Source: Earliella scabrosa (taxonomy: Eukaryota; Basidiomycota; Agaricomycetes; Polyporales; Polyporaceae). Taken from it: a stretch of DNA of 64,000 bases. Under the pieces are notes generated by a model that worked only from the letters and a program-made list of their open reading frames with translations, was not told the origin of the DNA and made no database searches. The position numbers and the translations under genes were made by a program. The DNA is taken from the NCBI GenBank assembly GCA_022605405.1, contig JABYQQ010000031.1, forward strand, positions 186,001-250,000, given 5' to 3'. Positions 49,332 to 61,847 of this stretch are shown here, piece after piece (within the stretch, counting starts at the first letter, position 1; every line of letters begins with the position of its first letter).

Positions 49332-52300
49332 CGGGCTTCCCTGCTGCATGGGCGGCTACGCCCAGTCGCCTCTGGCGATGTTGCCACATTCATTGTCGCT
49401 GCGTTTGCGCCGGTCATGGTCATGATGACGTGCGAGTCCGTGCCTCGCTGCCCCCTCGAGCGAACGCTGTTCGTCGTCATACGTCATTCGTCATTGTCGT
49501 CCCATCGCTGCGTACCCATGTACACGATGCCCTGACGGAACTCTATGTTCATATGTTGTGCCACTCGCCTCACCCCCGCACGCGCACCTGACTCGCGAGA
49601 AGCCACGCTGATTCTATTTCATCACCGGGCGACGCGTCCTGGCAAGGGGAGTGCCCACGAGTACACTAGTGCTAATACACTGCCAGTGCTCCTCCGCGTT
49701 CTAGTGTCGATGTCCTGCGGCTTGCCGCGTTGCCGAGGCGCCATGTGCAGCGTGGGTCCGCCACCCGCACCCGAGCGTGTCATATCGCACGTTCGCGTCC
49801 TTTGCGTGCTGTTCCATGAATGCACGTAGCCCCCAGAGTGCTCATGTGAAGTCTGCAGTGGTCAAGCAAGGTGAGCGTTCCCGCGCTTGCCAAGTGAGCG
49901 ACCTCGCTGACCAATGGCGCGCCGAGAAGCGCGCTGTTTGTACAGGGCTCGATGCATGATGTGATGTTTGGTATTCAAGTATCAACTTGAAGCAACTCGC
50001 AAGGCCTCTGGTCCTAGCAGAACGTTCCAGCGATCCAACACGTACTCGTGCCACCCGGGATCGCGGCTATTCCGCTCTGAGCAGGATGGCGAGCCGCGGG
50101 ACCGCTGGAACGTTCGTTCGACGTTCGCCTGTCGCACAGGACCCAGAACTCAGTACTCAGGTGGCAGACAGGTCGCCGATGCGGGAGAAGCGCGACAACT
50201 GAATGCGATCGCTCTTTCCGGACCAGGACCAGGCACCGCCTGCATGCGCGTGTCCTGTCACTCGTGTGCGCGCTTCAACTTGCCTTCTTCTGTGCGGCGA
50301 GCTAAGGAGTCGGACTCCCTTCATGCTTAGCTTCAGGACAGGCTGTGTTCCCGGTGGACGAGGTAGTGCCGTTTCGATTACGGGCAGGATGGACGCTGTC
50401 CCTGGCCAGGAGCGTGACGCGCGGAAGCAAATCTGAGCCCAAACCGTACGCATATCGAGAACTCGGGGCCCGGTGCTTGGTGCACGCGGGTGGCACGTAA
50501 CTACACCCTGAACGCAAGTCACCGTTCACGTCAAACCCCCAACGGTCGCGTTGGTCGCGTTGGTCGACGGCACTGCAGCTGGTACTTGCAGATCGCAGGA
50601 TCCAGCTGCGCCCCCGCATGCGCGGGCAAATGAAATCGTGCCCGTCTTTGTCGAGTTTGCGCCTAATACTTCTTCTCTTCCTTCTCTTCTTCTCCACTTC
50701 AGCTCCAGTGCCTGCCTGCCCGCCCGCTCGGCCGTCGCGCTTCTGTTGCTTATTGTGCTACAGGCAGCGGCTCGCGCAGCGCGGGTCCGACACACGCGCG
50801 TATCATCACTACACTAAATCCACTTCACTAGAGCTCCTGCCGGCCGGCCATGGGAGGGATTTGGCCCCTGGGAGGATTTGCTCCCTGATCCCTGAGCGCT
50901 GACTTTGGTGCAATCATCCCGGAACACAAGTAAGTATCGCAAGTCTTCCCATGCCTCATCGACATCGATGGGCAGGAATGGAAGCAGCTTTCCCGCGCGG
51001 CGCCCTCCCAGTTATGTTTTTCTCTCCCAGTGCTCTACCTGCCTGATGTCGCAGCTGCTGCGCCTGACGTCGTGTCTAGGTTTCATGGATCCGACTCTAC
51101 CGCCGTGATGATATCTACGCGCGCGCTGCGACCCCGTCATAAGGGACTCGGAGGTGCTGTACGTCCGAACCAGTAAGTTCTGCAAGGGACGGTGTTTCGA
51201 AACTTTCGATTGAATCGACGTCTGCTACTTATCTCGGGCGTTTGGGGTTCTGATTAGATCCGAGCCTGTTTCGCCATCGATAGATAACCACGTTCGCGCG
51301 CATATGGATGTGCTCCTCGAAGTCTTTCTGTGGCCCTGAAGCACCCCTGGACGACGTGTTGCGCCAGCTTGGAAACCAAGGTTCTGGTCGTAATACGTAT
51401 GTCTCACGCAGCCATTCACGAATATCCGCGAAAAGCGCAAGATCTGACCGGAACGGGCGAGGTGCGAGGTCAAGATAGTCCTGACTGTGACTAGATACTA
51501 ATAGTAGGCACCCAATTACGAGGAAACGAATACACCTATTGTGATCACTGTGAGACGCACGGTGAGATCATTCGACCCTAAGAGAGCACGCGATACCCGT
51601 TTTTCGAAGCTGAAGCTACTATCAACTACCAACTAGTAGTACTAGTACTCACGTATACCCGTTCTTGACACCGAACAGACGGAAGGCGCGCGCACGCGGC
51701 CGTCCGTCTCCCCACGGCGCGGAGGCACGAGGCGCACAGAGATAAAGCAGCTGCAGGGGGAGATAGGCCAGGAGTCAGGACGGTTGATGATGTGCGCGAA
51801 GGCTTCTGATTGCACCCGGGTCCCATCGCACGCGCGCCGCGAAGGTCACACCGGATCGCGAGCGTCGAAGCTCGTGCGTGCGCGCGAAAACAGGCGAAAA
51901 CTCCGCCTTCCTTCCAACTCCCAAATTCTTCCTTGTCCTTCCTGCGCGAGCCACGCCACGCCACCCGGGTATACGAATGACTCGCTGGGTGCGAAAGAAG
52001 ACGAAGGTTGTCAATGTGCGTGCGGTCACGCTACTCGCGCGAAGAACGTGCGATGGCCGTCATCGCGCGCGATCGTGGTCGACGATGACGGTGTGTACTG
52101 GGGAGGACGCCAGGGGAAGGGGAAAATAGACGGACGACGCAATGCTGTGCGCGGATGCGCGCGTACTAAGTAAGACTAAGTACTGAGAGAATCCGACAAG
52201 CAGGCATCAGCTCCGCCGGTCGTCATTCGGCCCATATGCCTCCGCGCGCCGCTTTCTGACGGTGCTTCGGGCTGAAGGGGTTGCGTGGAGGCGTCACATG

Positions 52301-53043
52301 GGAGGGGGTGATTAGCAGGGGTTGGACCCGGATTGAAAATTGGTGCAGTTGGGAGCGTCTGCGGGCTGCCTCGCTAGGCTTCACTTGGACATATACATAG
52401 ACGAGTGGCAGGTTCACGTTGCAGCTGGCCATGGACGCGGAACCTGTGTTTCGGGCGAAGTAACTAAAGGAGTCGTTTCTGGCTAGGATACGAGGACTGT
52501 ATAGAGCGCGGATATCATGAGCAGCTCGACTGGATCTCACGATCTGAGCCGCAGCCACACGTCCGTGCGTGTCCGGCCTTCTTCGCGAAATTCTGGAGAA
52601 CGACTTGTGGCCCGCCGGCTCGGACTAAGGAAGGGAGGGTGGAACGCGCGATGGGCAAACGGCATCCCTCGTAGCGACGCCCGAGTCCGAGCGAGTGGCA
52701 CTGGGCACAAACGGGTGGCAGAGTCATCGCTAGACGACTGCCATGGGCGCTCGCGCGGCCGCATAAAAGGAGGGTTGGCCACAATCGCAGGCCTCCCGTT
52801 TTTCTGTGACTCACCCCGCGCTCGCCTTTGTGTCCTTGCAAGTTCTGCCCGGCCACATATACAGCCTCGGCTGCTTCTCAGATCTCATACCCACTCGTCA
52901 AGGACTATATATACCCACCAGCAGTCCCTCGAGCTCTCATCGCGCCTACGTCCACATCCCAGTTCCTCGTGCCACAATCCTCTTCCCTCGCTCCATTCAT
53001 CTCATCCCATCTCGCACAACCGCGCGCGCAAACAAAACGGAAC
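49332..53043. other. long gene-poor stretch
   Basis: 3.7 kb without an exon I can support. Open frames of 80-130 codons occur but are arginine/serine-rich and lack domains or paired splice sites. It includes the short tandem ggtcgcgttggtcgcgttggtc at about 50544 and a pyrimidine-rich run at 50670-50700. The last 250 bp before 53044 look like a core promoter. A non-coding RNA cannot be excluded. Confidence 0.35.
52906..52913 (+). promoter_or_regulatory. TATA box of the cysteine-rich protein gene
   Basis: TATATATA lies 131 nt upstream of the ATG at 53044 and is followed by a C/T-rich region (cctcttccctcgctcc) suited to transcription start. Confidence 0.55.
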
Positions 53044-53768
53044 ATGTGCCAACGAATTGCGTACGTCGTCGTCATCGCGCGCCCCTCCCACCCGCGCGGA
53101 CTCATCCTGACCGCGCGAACGTGATCTGCAGGGAAGGTACGCGGTGGTCAAAGTGTGGGGTGAGTCCCGTTCCGTCTCCGCGTGCGCGCACCCAGAGTCT
53201 CTCCGCGGCGGGTCAGCTGAACGCGTCCCGTTTGCTCCCCCTGCAGCACTTCCAGCGTCACCTGGTCGTCGCCATCATGGACTGCAACTCGCACAAGTGC
53301 GAGCGCAGCTACCTCCACCCAAAAGGATGCCGCGACGCGGCGTGCATCAAGGTGCGTCTCCGTCTCTGCCTCCCTCGCGCTCTCTCTCCCTTCCGTCTTC
53401 CCCCGAGTCCCGAGCCCCAAGCACCGTCGCCGTCGTCGCAGACAAGATTCTCTCTCGGCGCGCGCGTGCGCGCAAAGCTCCGAGCAGGCCAAGCCTCGGA
53501 GATGACGGGCGCGCCACAAGCGACAAGAGCCACGAAGCCGTCGGCGACGCGCGCTGGTCTCGGGACTGTGGCCTGCCCACGTGTTCCCCTCCCAATGCCC
53601 ATGGCCATCCCCTCCACCGTGCGCTGTGATCGTGATCGGGACCTTGCGCTGACGTCGTCCTTCGGTGCTCCCCAGAACTTTGGGCCAGACATCCAGAAGG
53701 ACGTCGACACGGTCAAGGACGACTGCTTCCAGTGCCGCGCCGCCGCCGCCCGCCGCGTCCCCGCATAG
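53044..53768 (+). CDS. small cysteine-rich protein of unknown function
   Basis: Four exons, 53044-53060, 53132-53159, 53247-53351 and 53676-53768, join in phase to an 80-residue protein with eight cysteines. It starts [20 protein letters not shown], continues with [14 protein letters not shown] and HPKGCR, and ends with [13 protein letters not shown] and CFQCRAA. I recognise the pattern (MC...EGTRW..CGHFQRH...DCN...C....HP..C) from short conserved proteins of basidiomycetes without an assigned role. There is no signal peptide, so it is probably cytosolic or nuclear; CxxC-like pairs suggest possible metal binding, which is inference. More than half of the gene is intron, and the intron at 53352-53675 (324 nt) is long for this genome. 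Confidence 0.8.
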
Positions 53769-56700
53769 GCCCGCCCCCGGGACCCCCGAATGTTGTATAC
53801 GTATACCATGCGCGCAGGGCGCGCCGCCGTCCGTCCCGCCTCCACGCGCTCCGGTCTCTTCTTGCATCGCACGGACACGCATGCGTACCCATAGCTAATC
53901 GCCCACGCCTAGTAGTATCGTCGCTGTCTGCTGCTCCTGCTCCACGCTCTTGCTCTTTTGTCCCCGTTCTTGCACGCTGCACTTGCACATATGTACGCCT
54001 CCCCCCACCCCACTGTATGACTAGTCGCATCTTCCGTTTCCCCCCACTGTACAGGTCCGTCCGTCGTGAGACGGTGGCAATGAATCGTTGATTATAAGCG
54101 TAAGCGCAAGCTTCGTGATCAGCTTGTCACCTAGGCTCAGTCTTCAAAGCTTCATTAATGTTTGGACTTACCGTATGCCATGGCTGCGCACGGACCTGTA
54201 TGAAGCTCGAAGCATACGCTCCTGTCGTTGTCGCTGTCAGCTGTCTGTCCGACAAACAATGGAACGCCCGCCACCACCGTCATCGATCCCCCTCATCCTC
54301 GTCCTCTGAATCGTCCTACGCGCGCCGGGCCCCTCAGCGGATACATACATCATACGGCGACAAAGTACGCCCAGGGCTACTCTCCACCGGCCGTCGCTGG
54401 GGGTAGGTCAGCAGACCGGCGGTGCCGTAAGGTCCTCGGACGGCGGACGAGCAGCGCGACACTAATAGCCGTCGCACCCGCCGAGGCGTTGAGGCGTTGC
54501 GGGGCTTCGCACTTCGCGCCTTCGCTTCTCGGCACGCGGCTGGGACCCGTGTCAGCAGTCGTGCATCATGCATCATGCGCCCCCTCTTTCTGAGATCTCA
54601 CTGTCCAGTGTCAGGGCGCAGTCTCGGGCTTCATGAGGAGCTTGAGCCATCCATCTCCGTGAGGCCTACGTTACCGACACCCCAAGAGTGCTCGTAACGC
54701 TGCGCGTATGAACGGCATGAGACACATATTGGAGCCACGGGCGCAGCTCGCGTGCGCTCCAGTGCGAGCAACGGCCAGTGCCCAATGCCCATCTCCGCCC
54801 CTGCGCGCATGTGACGGCGGGGTGTGGGATCGCGTGGGTGTGCCGCGTACGTCGCGGTCCACATCCCGGCTTCCAAAGCCCAACGCAACGCACCCTCGGA
54901 ATGCTCCAGGGCCAGGTGGAGGAAGCGAAATGGGTTCATAAAATCGTGCATGGAACGAAACGGGGGAGAGACGGCGACGGCAGCGCGTGCGCACCCTAGA
55001 AGCGTGTATACCGAGCACCCTCGATCCTCGATCCCTGCAACTTCAAGGTGGTGCAGCAGCCGTGGCCCATCGCAGGCTGGTGACCGGTGACCGATGACCA
55101 GTGGCTGGCGATCGAGTGCGGGGAACGCGGGCGGACTCGGAGGCGGGGCTCGCATTCGATTCGAAGCTGCAGCATGATTGCGTTACGCGGCGCGTAGGGC
55201 AGACGGACAGCTGGGATAGTAGGATAACGCGGACGCACCGCAGGTGTGCTGTAGCTCCGGTTTCTGGAAGGCACAAAGATCGCCCCCGGGACCTGGACCT
55301 GTTGCTGTCAGTTACGGTGCACCCTCTACTAGTAAACCCTGGAAGACGAACCGCACACTCCAGCGCACAAGGCGCGCGAGGCGTATATCGCCGGGGTCGG
55401 CGAACTCAAACCTCGAGAGAAGGTGCACTTCTTGGCCTTCCAGCAACGTCGGAGAGAAGTTTGAGAGATCGGAAGGAGCCTAGGGCGCCTGTCGAAGCCC
55501 CGCGGGAGACAGGTACGAGTGATATCTGCTGAGATTGCAGGATGCGTAACAAGGTTTGGGCCCCGCTGCAGCTTCCCGCTTCCTCTTTGCCGTGGGCCAT
55601 GGCCGGTGAGTTGACATGGGAGATCGCGACAGATGCATGCACAGGTCGAACGCGAATGCGAACATGGGTCAGCCCAGAGTCCGTATGGGGTGAGTTGACG
55701 ATGACGCGATCGGAGGGTTGGCGGCGTCCGACTGGGGTGTGCACGCACGCATTGCTCTTGTCCGGCATGAGCAGTGGACACGGCAATGATGAGTATTACG
55801 TGGGGGCGATTGGCATAGCGAGCCATCTGTATACCGCGGAAGGCCGCTGTACCCGCGAAGGCAGGGATGCGGCCTCGAAGGAAGGGCGGCCGCCAGACTC
55901 TGCGCCTATCTTCATCTGCCCGTAAGAAAGTACCCTCATGCTTATCATTTGACCGGTGCGGTGTTGAACGGCCCCACAATGGCGAGCCTGCGATGGGTGG
56001 ATGATAAGCACGCACACAAAGCAGTCAGCATCCGGGACGACACCTGCCCCTCGGTGCCCACCGTCTGCTGTCCCTGCCGCGCGCACCGCTGTGGCAGCCT
56101 GAGAGACTCGGAGAAGCCTGCCTGTCTGCCACCGCGCTGTCTTCTACGGTCGACCGGAGATACGTGTTCACGCAACAGCATCTCTCCACCTCCATTCAAC
56201 GTCGGCGAAAAGCGGAAGAGACGCTGCCGGCGACTGGTCTCTCGTATCTTGTATCTCTGTATCTCCGTCTCCTGCGCGAGGCGACGTATGTACGTCAAGA
56301 TAGCGGAGAACCAGTGACCACGGACGGCAGCAAGGTGCGGGTGAACGTCATCGACGTTCACCCGCATCACGATTCACACGACAACGCCGCCGCGAGTGCC
56401 ACAAAGCAAGTCCGCCGTGAGCACGCGAAGGCAGGCACGATACGGTATCACGCCTCCTGGCGCCATGATTCGGGCACAGTGCGTACTGAGTCTGTATGCA
56501 CGATCGTGGACTGGAATCGTGCCACCCGCGTATCGGCAGGGGGATCAGCGGTCGCGGCAGCGACGCTTGGTCGCTTGTCGCTGGACGGCCGCAATAGTCC
56601 TATCGACGTCCCAGGACTCAAATCTCAGAAGGAGATGTGGAGATCCCGGCCGCGCGATGGCAATCTGTCGGGACAAAGGCAATCTAGCCGCGATCTCTCT

Positions 56701-57987
56701 GAGTCCTGAGTCCGAGGCCACATCACCGCTGTGTAGGACGAGCACAGAGGCTCCGATCGATAGAGCGATACGGAGAGAAGACGGGCAAAGTTGGACACGC
56801 ACCGTAGCTCGAGACTCCAAGGATTTGGACAATCAAAGTCGCATATCTCGCCCTCGGGGCATTGAGGCTTGAAGAGGGCGCCCAGGGCCAGTCGACAAGG
56901 TGCCGTCGCTGCCGTACCAGGTGGAAGGGCAGGAGGCGAGCGAAGGCCAGGGTCTTGGGTTCCTGAGGAGAAGGCCTGCTGTCCCGTTCATAGTAGAGTA
57001 GTCTCCGTATCAGCGGGTCTGCAGGCGATCGTAAGCGGGACGTAAGGTGTGAGTAATAGAAGCGCACTGGCGGGAGAGCGGTGGGCCTCCGTGCACGCTG
57101 CAAGGCCACGAGCCTGGGGGAGACAATGGAGAGATAGCGTGCGGTTCGAGCGTGTTCGTGGACTGGAGTGCTTGAGAGCCTAGGATGGATGCCAAGGAGT
57201 GATACGGCGAATGTAGCGATGAGCTGACGCGTCGTCGCGCAAAGAGGTATGAGGGTACACGTACTTTACAGGGAGCCTCCGCGTAGATCAGGGTTGCGAT
57301 TCGATCCTGGGCACGTAACTTGCCAGTGCCGCAAGGATCCTACTTACGTGGCTCTACCTGCCCGGTACGCGTCTGGTCTGATTGCTTCGACAATTCCGGT
57401 CCACCTGAGCGGCGGTCAAAGCGTTCGAGAGAATTTATCTTGAAAGACCTCGCATGGCTGCTGAACCACGGTATGCCCTCTGCTATCTGTGGCTTGATAA
57501 CGGCTGCGACTCGCTGTCTTGAAGTTCTCCAAACTCGAACTTGCGTGCCACCGACGACCCACTCCGCGGTGAAGCTTTGAATTCTGAAAGCATGATAGTC
57601 AAGTCCCTGCGAGGTAAAAGGTGTCACTGGGGCAGAGTATATGCGTCAATTCTGCAGTCGTGGTGGTGGAAGGCAAGACGAGGCCTGGGCCAGTCGCAAA
57701 ACGGTCAGAACCGTGACATACGTCATCAAGCACGCCCGTTACGCAGCACGTGAAACGTGACTCACGCGTTCTCGGTCCTTCACGAAACGCTGCTCCGAAA
57801 GCCGCACCACCTGAAGCCTCAAGCTTGGAGTGAGAGAGGTAGTCGATACACATACACAGGTACATATGCAGGAAAGCTAAGAGATACAAGCAAAAAAAAA
57901 GAGATATCAGAGCAGTCGTATATCAACCTCGCCACCAAATGCCCGCCCGAGGCTTGCTCGAGAAGCACGAAACGAAACACACCGCAT
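53769..57987. other. long gene-poor stretch
   Basis: 4.2 kb between two convergent genes. Open frames up to about 230 codons on the minus strand at 55329-56015 have no recognisable domain and are probably chance frames in GC-rich DNA. A perfect hairpin lies at 56336-56366. No tRNA fold was found. Parts could be long 3' UTR or non-coding RNA. Confidence 0.35.
56336..56366. repeat. perfect 14-bp inverted repeat with 3-nt loop
   Basis: tgcgggtgaacgtc and gacgttcacccgca are exact reverse complements around atc. Located in the gene-poor stretch, not next to a recognised gene end. Confidence 0.9.
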
Positions 57988-60310
57988 TCAGTTGTAGCAC
58001 TTCTCAAAGTCCCCATCCCCGCTCCTCCTCGCATACCCCTGGCTCCTCACAAACTCCTCGAGCGCGCACATCTTATCCTCGCCGCCCCCGCAGAACCCGA
58101 GCGGCTGCACCTCGTCGTTCACAAGGATGCGCACGTACACGCCCTCCTGCCCGTCGCGCACGCACGTCATGCGCTCCGTCACCATCCGCGACGAGAACGG
58201 GACCATGCGCGACGCGATCCACGTCTCGCCGCCCTTCTCGCCGGTTGTTCGTGTCTCCTGCAGCCGCTCCTGGCGGGCGTGGAGATGCGAGAGCGCTGCG
58301 GCTGAGTCAGATTCGGATTTGTCGTTGGGGAGCGAGCGAGGATCGAGCGGCGAGGAGACGTTGAAGAGCCCGAGTGCGGAGTAGACGGCGATCATGAGGT
58401 TCTCGTGCGTAAAGTCCGCGTACACCTTGCGGTCGAGCGGGAACTCGAGCGACGAGTTGTGCGTCGTGTGGTCTTGCACGGGCTCGCCGGTCAGACGTGC
58501 CAGAAGCTCATTCACGTAGCCAACGCCTTGGATGCGGCCCAGCGGATTTCCGTACCTGTGTATGTAGAAGATAGTCAGGCAATATAAAGGCGAAAGAACA
58601 GCGTGAGTGAACGTACCCCGTCTTGTAGTACTTCTCGAGGTCGCCGTGGTACTCGAACGCGCGGAACTCCTCTTCTGAGAACAGCGAGCAGAACGGGCTG
58701 AACGTCTCCTTCGCGACCGACTCGAATGGGCACATGGCCATCAAGTTGAAGATGTGCGTGCTGTTGAGCTTCGCGCCCGGCGCAGCCTTGTTCAAACGGG
58801 CGGCGAGCGGAGGCGCGAATATGGAGCGCCAGATGCTCGTCTCGGTCGACCCGTCTGCCGCGTTTGGGCAGTCTTGGTTGAGCGTGTTGTTGACCTCCTC
58901 GGAGATGATCGTGTTCAAGTATGGCTGGTAGCGCTGATGGCTCGCCGCCGCGAACCCTGTGCGGAGGTCAGGCTGGTGACTGGAGAGTGCGAATTGATGT
59001 ACTGACCGACCGTCCAGTTCGTCGCGGTGGAGATTACTCGAGGGGCGCCTGCTGCTCTAACGAACGGGATGTTGTGCTTGTCGACGAGGTTCTGGTATCG
59101 CTTGTATGCCATCTGCCCCGACTCAAAAGACCTGCGCGTAGTCCGTGAGATCGATTTTGAAGCATATAGACACGGACGCACTGGGCAGCACCGAATGGCA
59201 CGAGGTCGTCATGACCGAGATGGTATTCGTATGTCTTCAGCCACTTGAGGTGCTTGTCCGCGAACGTCTCGGCAGACGTGAGCTGGCTGACTGCGGCACT
59301 GTACTGTTCGCCATCGTCTGCGTTCGGATATCGTGCGCCGTGTCGTTGCAGCTGCATTCATACGTTGCGTAAGTCCCGCTTCCGGGTTTCATAGTGTATC
59401 GCTGGGCAGACATACAATGTTGACCTATGAAGGGAATCCCGATCAGCGTTCAATGAAACTCAATGAAACTAATGGTGAGGTACACTGAGGTTGGCATCCC
59501 GTCTCCCAGCCCGAACGACGATGTCACTACTACCCATTCGGTCTTTCCGTCTCAAAAATCAGGGTAGCAGCGAGAGCTATCTATGACTCTCGGTGAGTTC
59601 GCCAGCCTCACCGCGGGTAGGGTATCCCCGTAATCCACCACACCATCCGCCTGTGGCGTCGTCGCCTGTGTGACGCGGCTGAGCCCAACAACATCCACTG
59701 CCATATCACATCGCAGAAGGCCGGCGGCTTCGCAGTGACGTCAAACATTGCGCAACACCTTCTGTCGCGTAGGTTTCCGCTCAGACTGCGCCAGACCGGG
59801 TCTCCTCCGCTTCATGTCGCACGACCACAATACGCACATGCAGCAGCGCATTGTGGGCGCACGACCGCCACGCCTTCCATCATCTCCGCCCAAATCTGAC
59901 AGGATTGAGCAACTCACCTGAGTGATTTCGCAGCCGGCCGGCGGCGCAGCGTAATCTTGTAGGGGATGCCACGGCGAGTACTGCGCCCACTTGGTCTGGA
60001 GCGACTCTGGCACTCCAAGCGGGGGTGCCCGTATCACGCCCTCTGCAGTCAAGTCCGAGTCAAGAGGGTCGTGTCCGACGCGTCCTAGACCAATGTCGTC
60101 CGCACCATGCTCGAGGTACCACGGCCAGGTCCACGCAATGTACGCGGCAAAGACAAAGAGCGATACCGTCGTGCGTATGCAGTTGTTCGTGACGCACGAC
60201 CGGCGCGTGCCCTCGCCGCTCGAGTATTCAAGACTTGCATCGGAGGCCGTTGAGGCGTGTGGGGCAGCGACGGGGAGCGGTGGCAGCGATTTGCTCGACG
60301 AGCGGGTCAT
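57988..60310 (-). CDS. membrane-anchored histidine acid phosphatase, phytase type
   Basis: A minus-strand gene. Exon 1 (60310-59918) codes a short cytosolic part, a membrane helix (TTVSLFVFAAYIAWTWPWYL) and WAQYSPWHPLQDYAAPPAGC, a phytase-type N-terminus. Next come a 493-nt intron and a 9-nt microexon (59424-59416, Val-Asn-Ile), then the catalytic RHGARYPN exon from 59357. Later exons carry QMAYKRYQNL, ATNWTV, NLMAMCPFESVAKE, GDLEKYYKTG, YGNPLGRIQGVGYVNELLAR and ADFTHENLMIAVYSALGLF. The stop is at 57988. The family removes phosphate from phytate or other phosphomonoesters using the RHG histidine. The second catalytic motif, usually HD, is HE here, which also occurs in some branches of the superfamily. 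The single N-terminal helix without a clear cleavage site suggests a type II membrane protein with a lumenal or external enzyme domain. Confidence 0.9.
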
Positions 60311-61847
60311 CGGGGGGTATCAGGGAGGTCAAGGATGAGAGATATGTGAGGATACGGGCGTCGAGCATGGTGGTAGCTTATGAGGACGCTGCCGTGCGTC
60401 ATGGAGCATGAACAGGCGAGGTTGGGTGATGTCACTCGCGCGGATATATGTTTGGCGCCCATACTGGGCAGCGGCCCGGTACCCGGGTCGACTGTATGTG
60501 CGTGCAGGTGGCAGTCTCCTCCAAGTCTCCTCCACCCATCGCGAGCCTGATGGTGACAGAATGTGGTGAGGACCGGAGGATCGTAACCCCGTATAATGCT
60601 GTGAGTACTACACACTGCCTCTTATTTGCTCGCTGTACTCACCGTGCAAAATTTGCCGCTTGAAGGGCGGTTGGCTCAGGCTCCCTGGGGCCAGTGCCAC
60701 CACCTCTAGTCTCCCCGGTTCCATTCTTGTGTGCTCCAGTCTTATCAGGATTTGCTGCGGCCGTGTTTCCCCGATTACTCTGATGCCCACAGCGCCATAC
60801 AACCCAACTTCGCCACGAGCTACCAAGAAGTAACCCCTCTCTATCGCCGTCCGAATGGCACCAGCATCGTCGTCTACGTAACTCGTAGGTGTGCCACCTG
60901 TCCGTATGCCGACGCAACCGCGCCCTTTGTGGTCCAACTCGTCTCCGTCTTCGTCGGCCATGAGGGTGCCAGAGTACGGATGACCACGTAGTACTGAAGG
61001 CGCGACCCTCACCACTGTGACCTCTCGGAGGTGGCGATACCAGGTTGATCTATGCGCCGACGCTCGTCGAGGGGTCGGATCCTGTCCCGTCACCCGCGTT
61101 TGGACCAGTTAACGGCGCCGTAGTCTCGGTGAGTCCTAGACTCTTCACCGCTGGCGAGCGCTGAGGCTTACAGTAATTGCCCCTACGGGAGTTCAGGTTG
61201 TTCTGCCACTGCAACTACAAGTCAGCGCGTCAACTCCCAACCCGTTCCACTTGCCAGTGCGCCGATCTATTGTTAGATGGGTGCGGTAGTGGCAGAGCTG
61301 CCGGTGATCATGATGATTCGTCCACTGGCATGAATCAGACTGAAGGCGCACGCGCTCAACGCACACAGGAGCCTCGTGTACAGATGGCGATGCAAGTCGT
61401 ATACTCCCTAAGATGGTGTCTGACTCACTTCGAGACGTCCTACGGAAGGTCACCCAGCTTGTAGGTAGGTGCTACTCCGGATTGGAGTGAGCAATCCATC
61501 ACTTCAGGATTCGCTGTCAAAATCTCACCACACTCGTCGCAGTCGGGACTCGGGTTGCCCTCCGCCTCGCCGCCCGCGCCCTTCTTCAGCGGCCTGATGT
61601 CCCTCAAGGGGTCCAATCTCTTTCTCGAGTTCGTGGCCGACAAGGACAGCAATTGCTCCGGGCAGTTCGGACATAGTCCTCGGCGCATGCGCCCACCAAC
61701 GTCCCTGCAGCCGGCGAGTGGACGCTATAAGACGGCGGCTCTGTGCCGTTGTACGCCAGAGGTGCGATTATCTTCTGTGCGACCTCTTCTGTCTTCCTTC
61801 CCTTCGTGTTGCATCTTCCTCCACCTCCTCTTCTTTCTTTCGTCGCC
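60311..61847. other. intergenic; unassigned minus-strand frame
   Basis: A minus-strand open frame at 61093-60608 (161 codons) has no domain I recognise. The rest shows no exon. The final 120 bp look like the promoter and leader of the gene at 61848. Confidence 0.35.
61736..61741 (+). promoter_or_regulatory. TATA-like box of secreted protein 1
   Basis: TATAAG lies 107 nt before the ATG, followed by a long C/T-rich leader (ttcctccacctcctcttc). Confidence 0.5.

Noticed and set aside
55329..56015. Minus-strand open frame of 228 codons
   Set aside because: Proline/serine/arginine-rich with no family feature or paired introns; likely a chance frame in GC-rich DNA.
57288..57320. tRNA T-arm-like sequence gttgcgattcgatcctgggc
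   Set aside because: No acceptor, D or anticodon arm could be matched around it.
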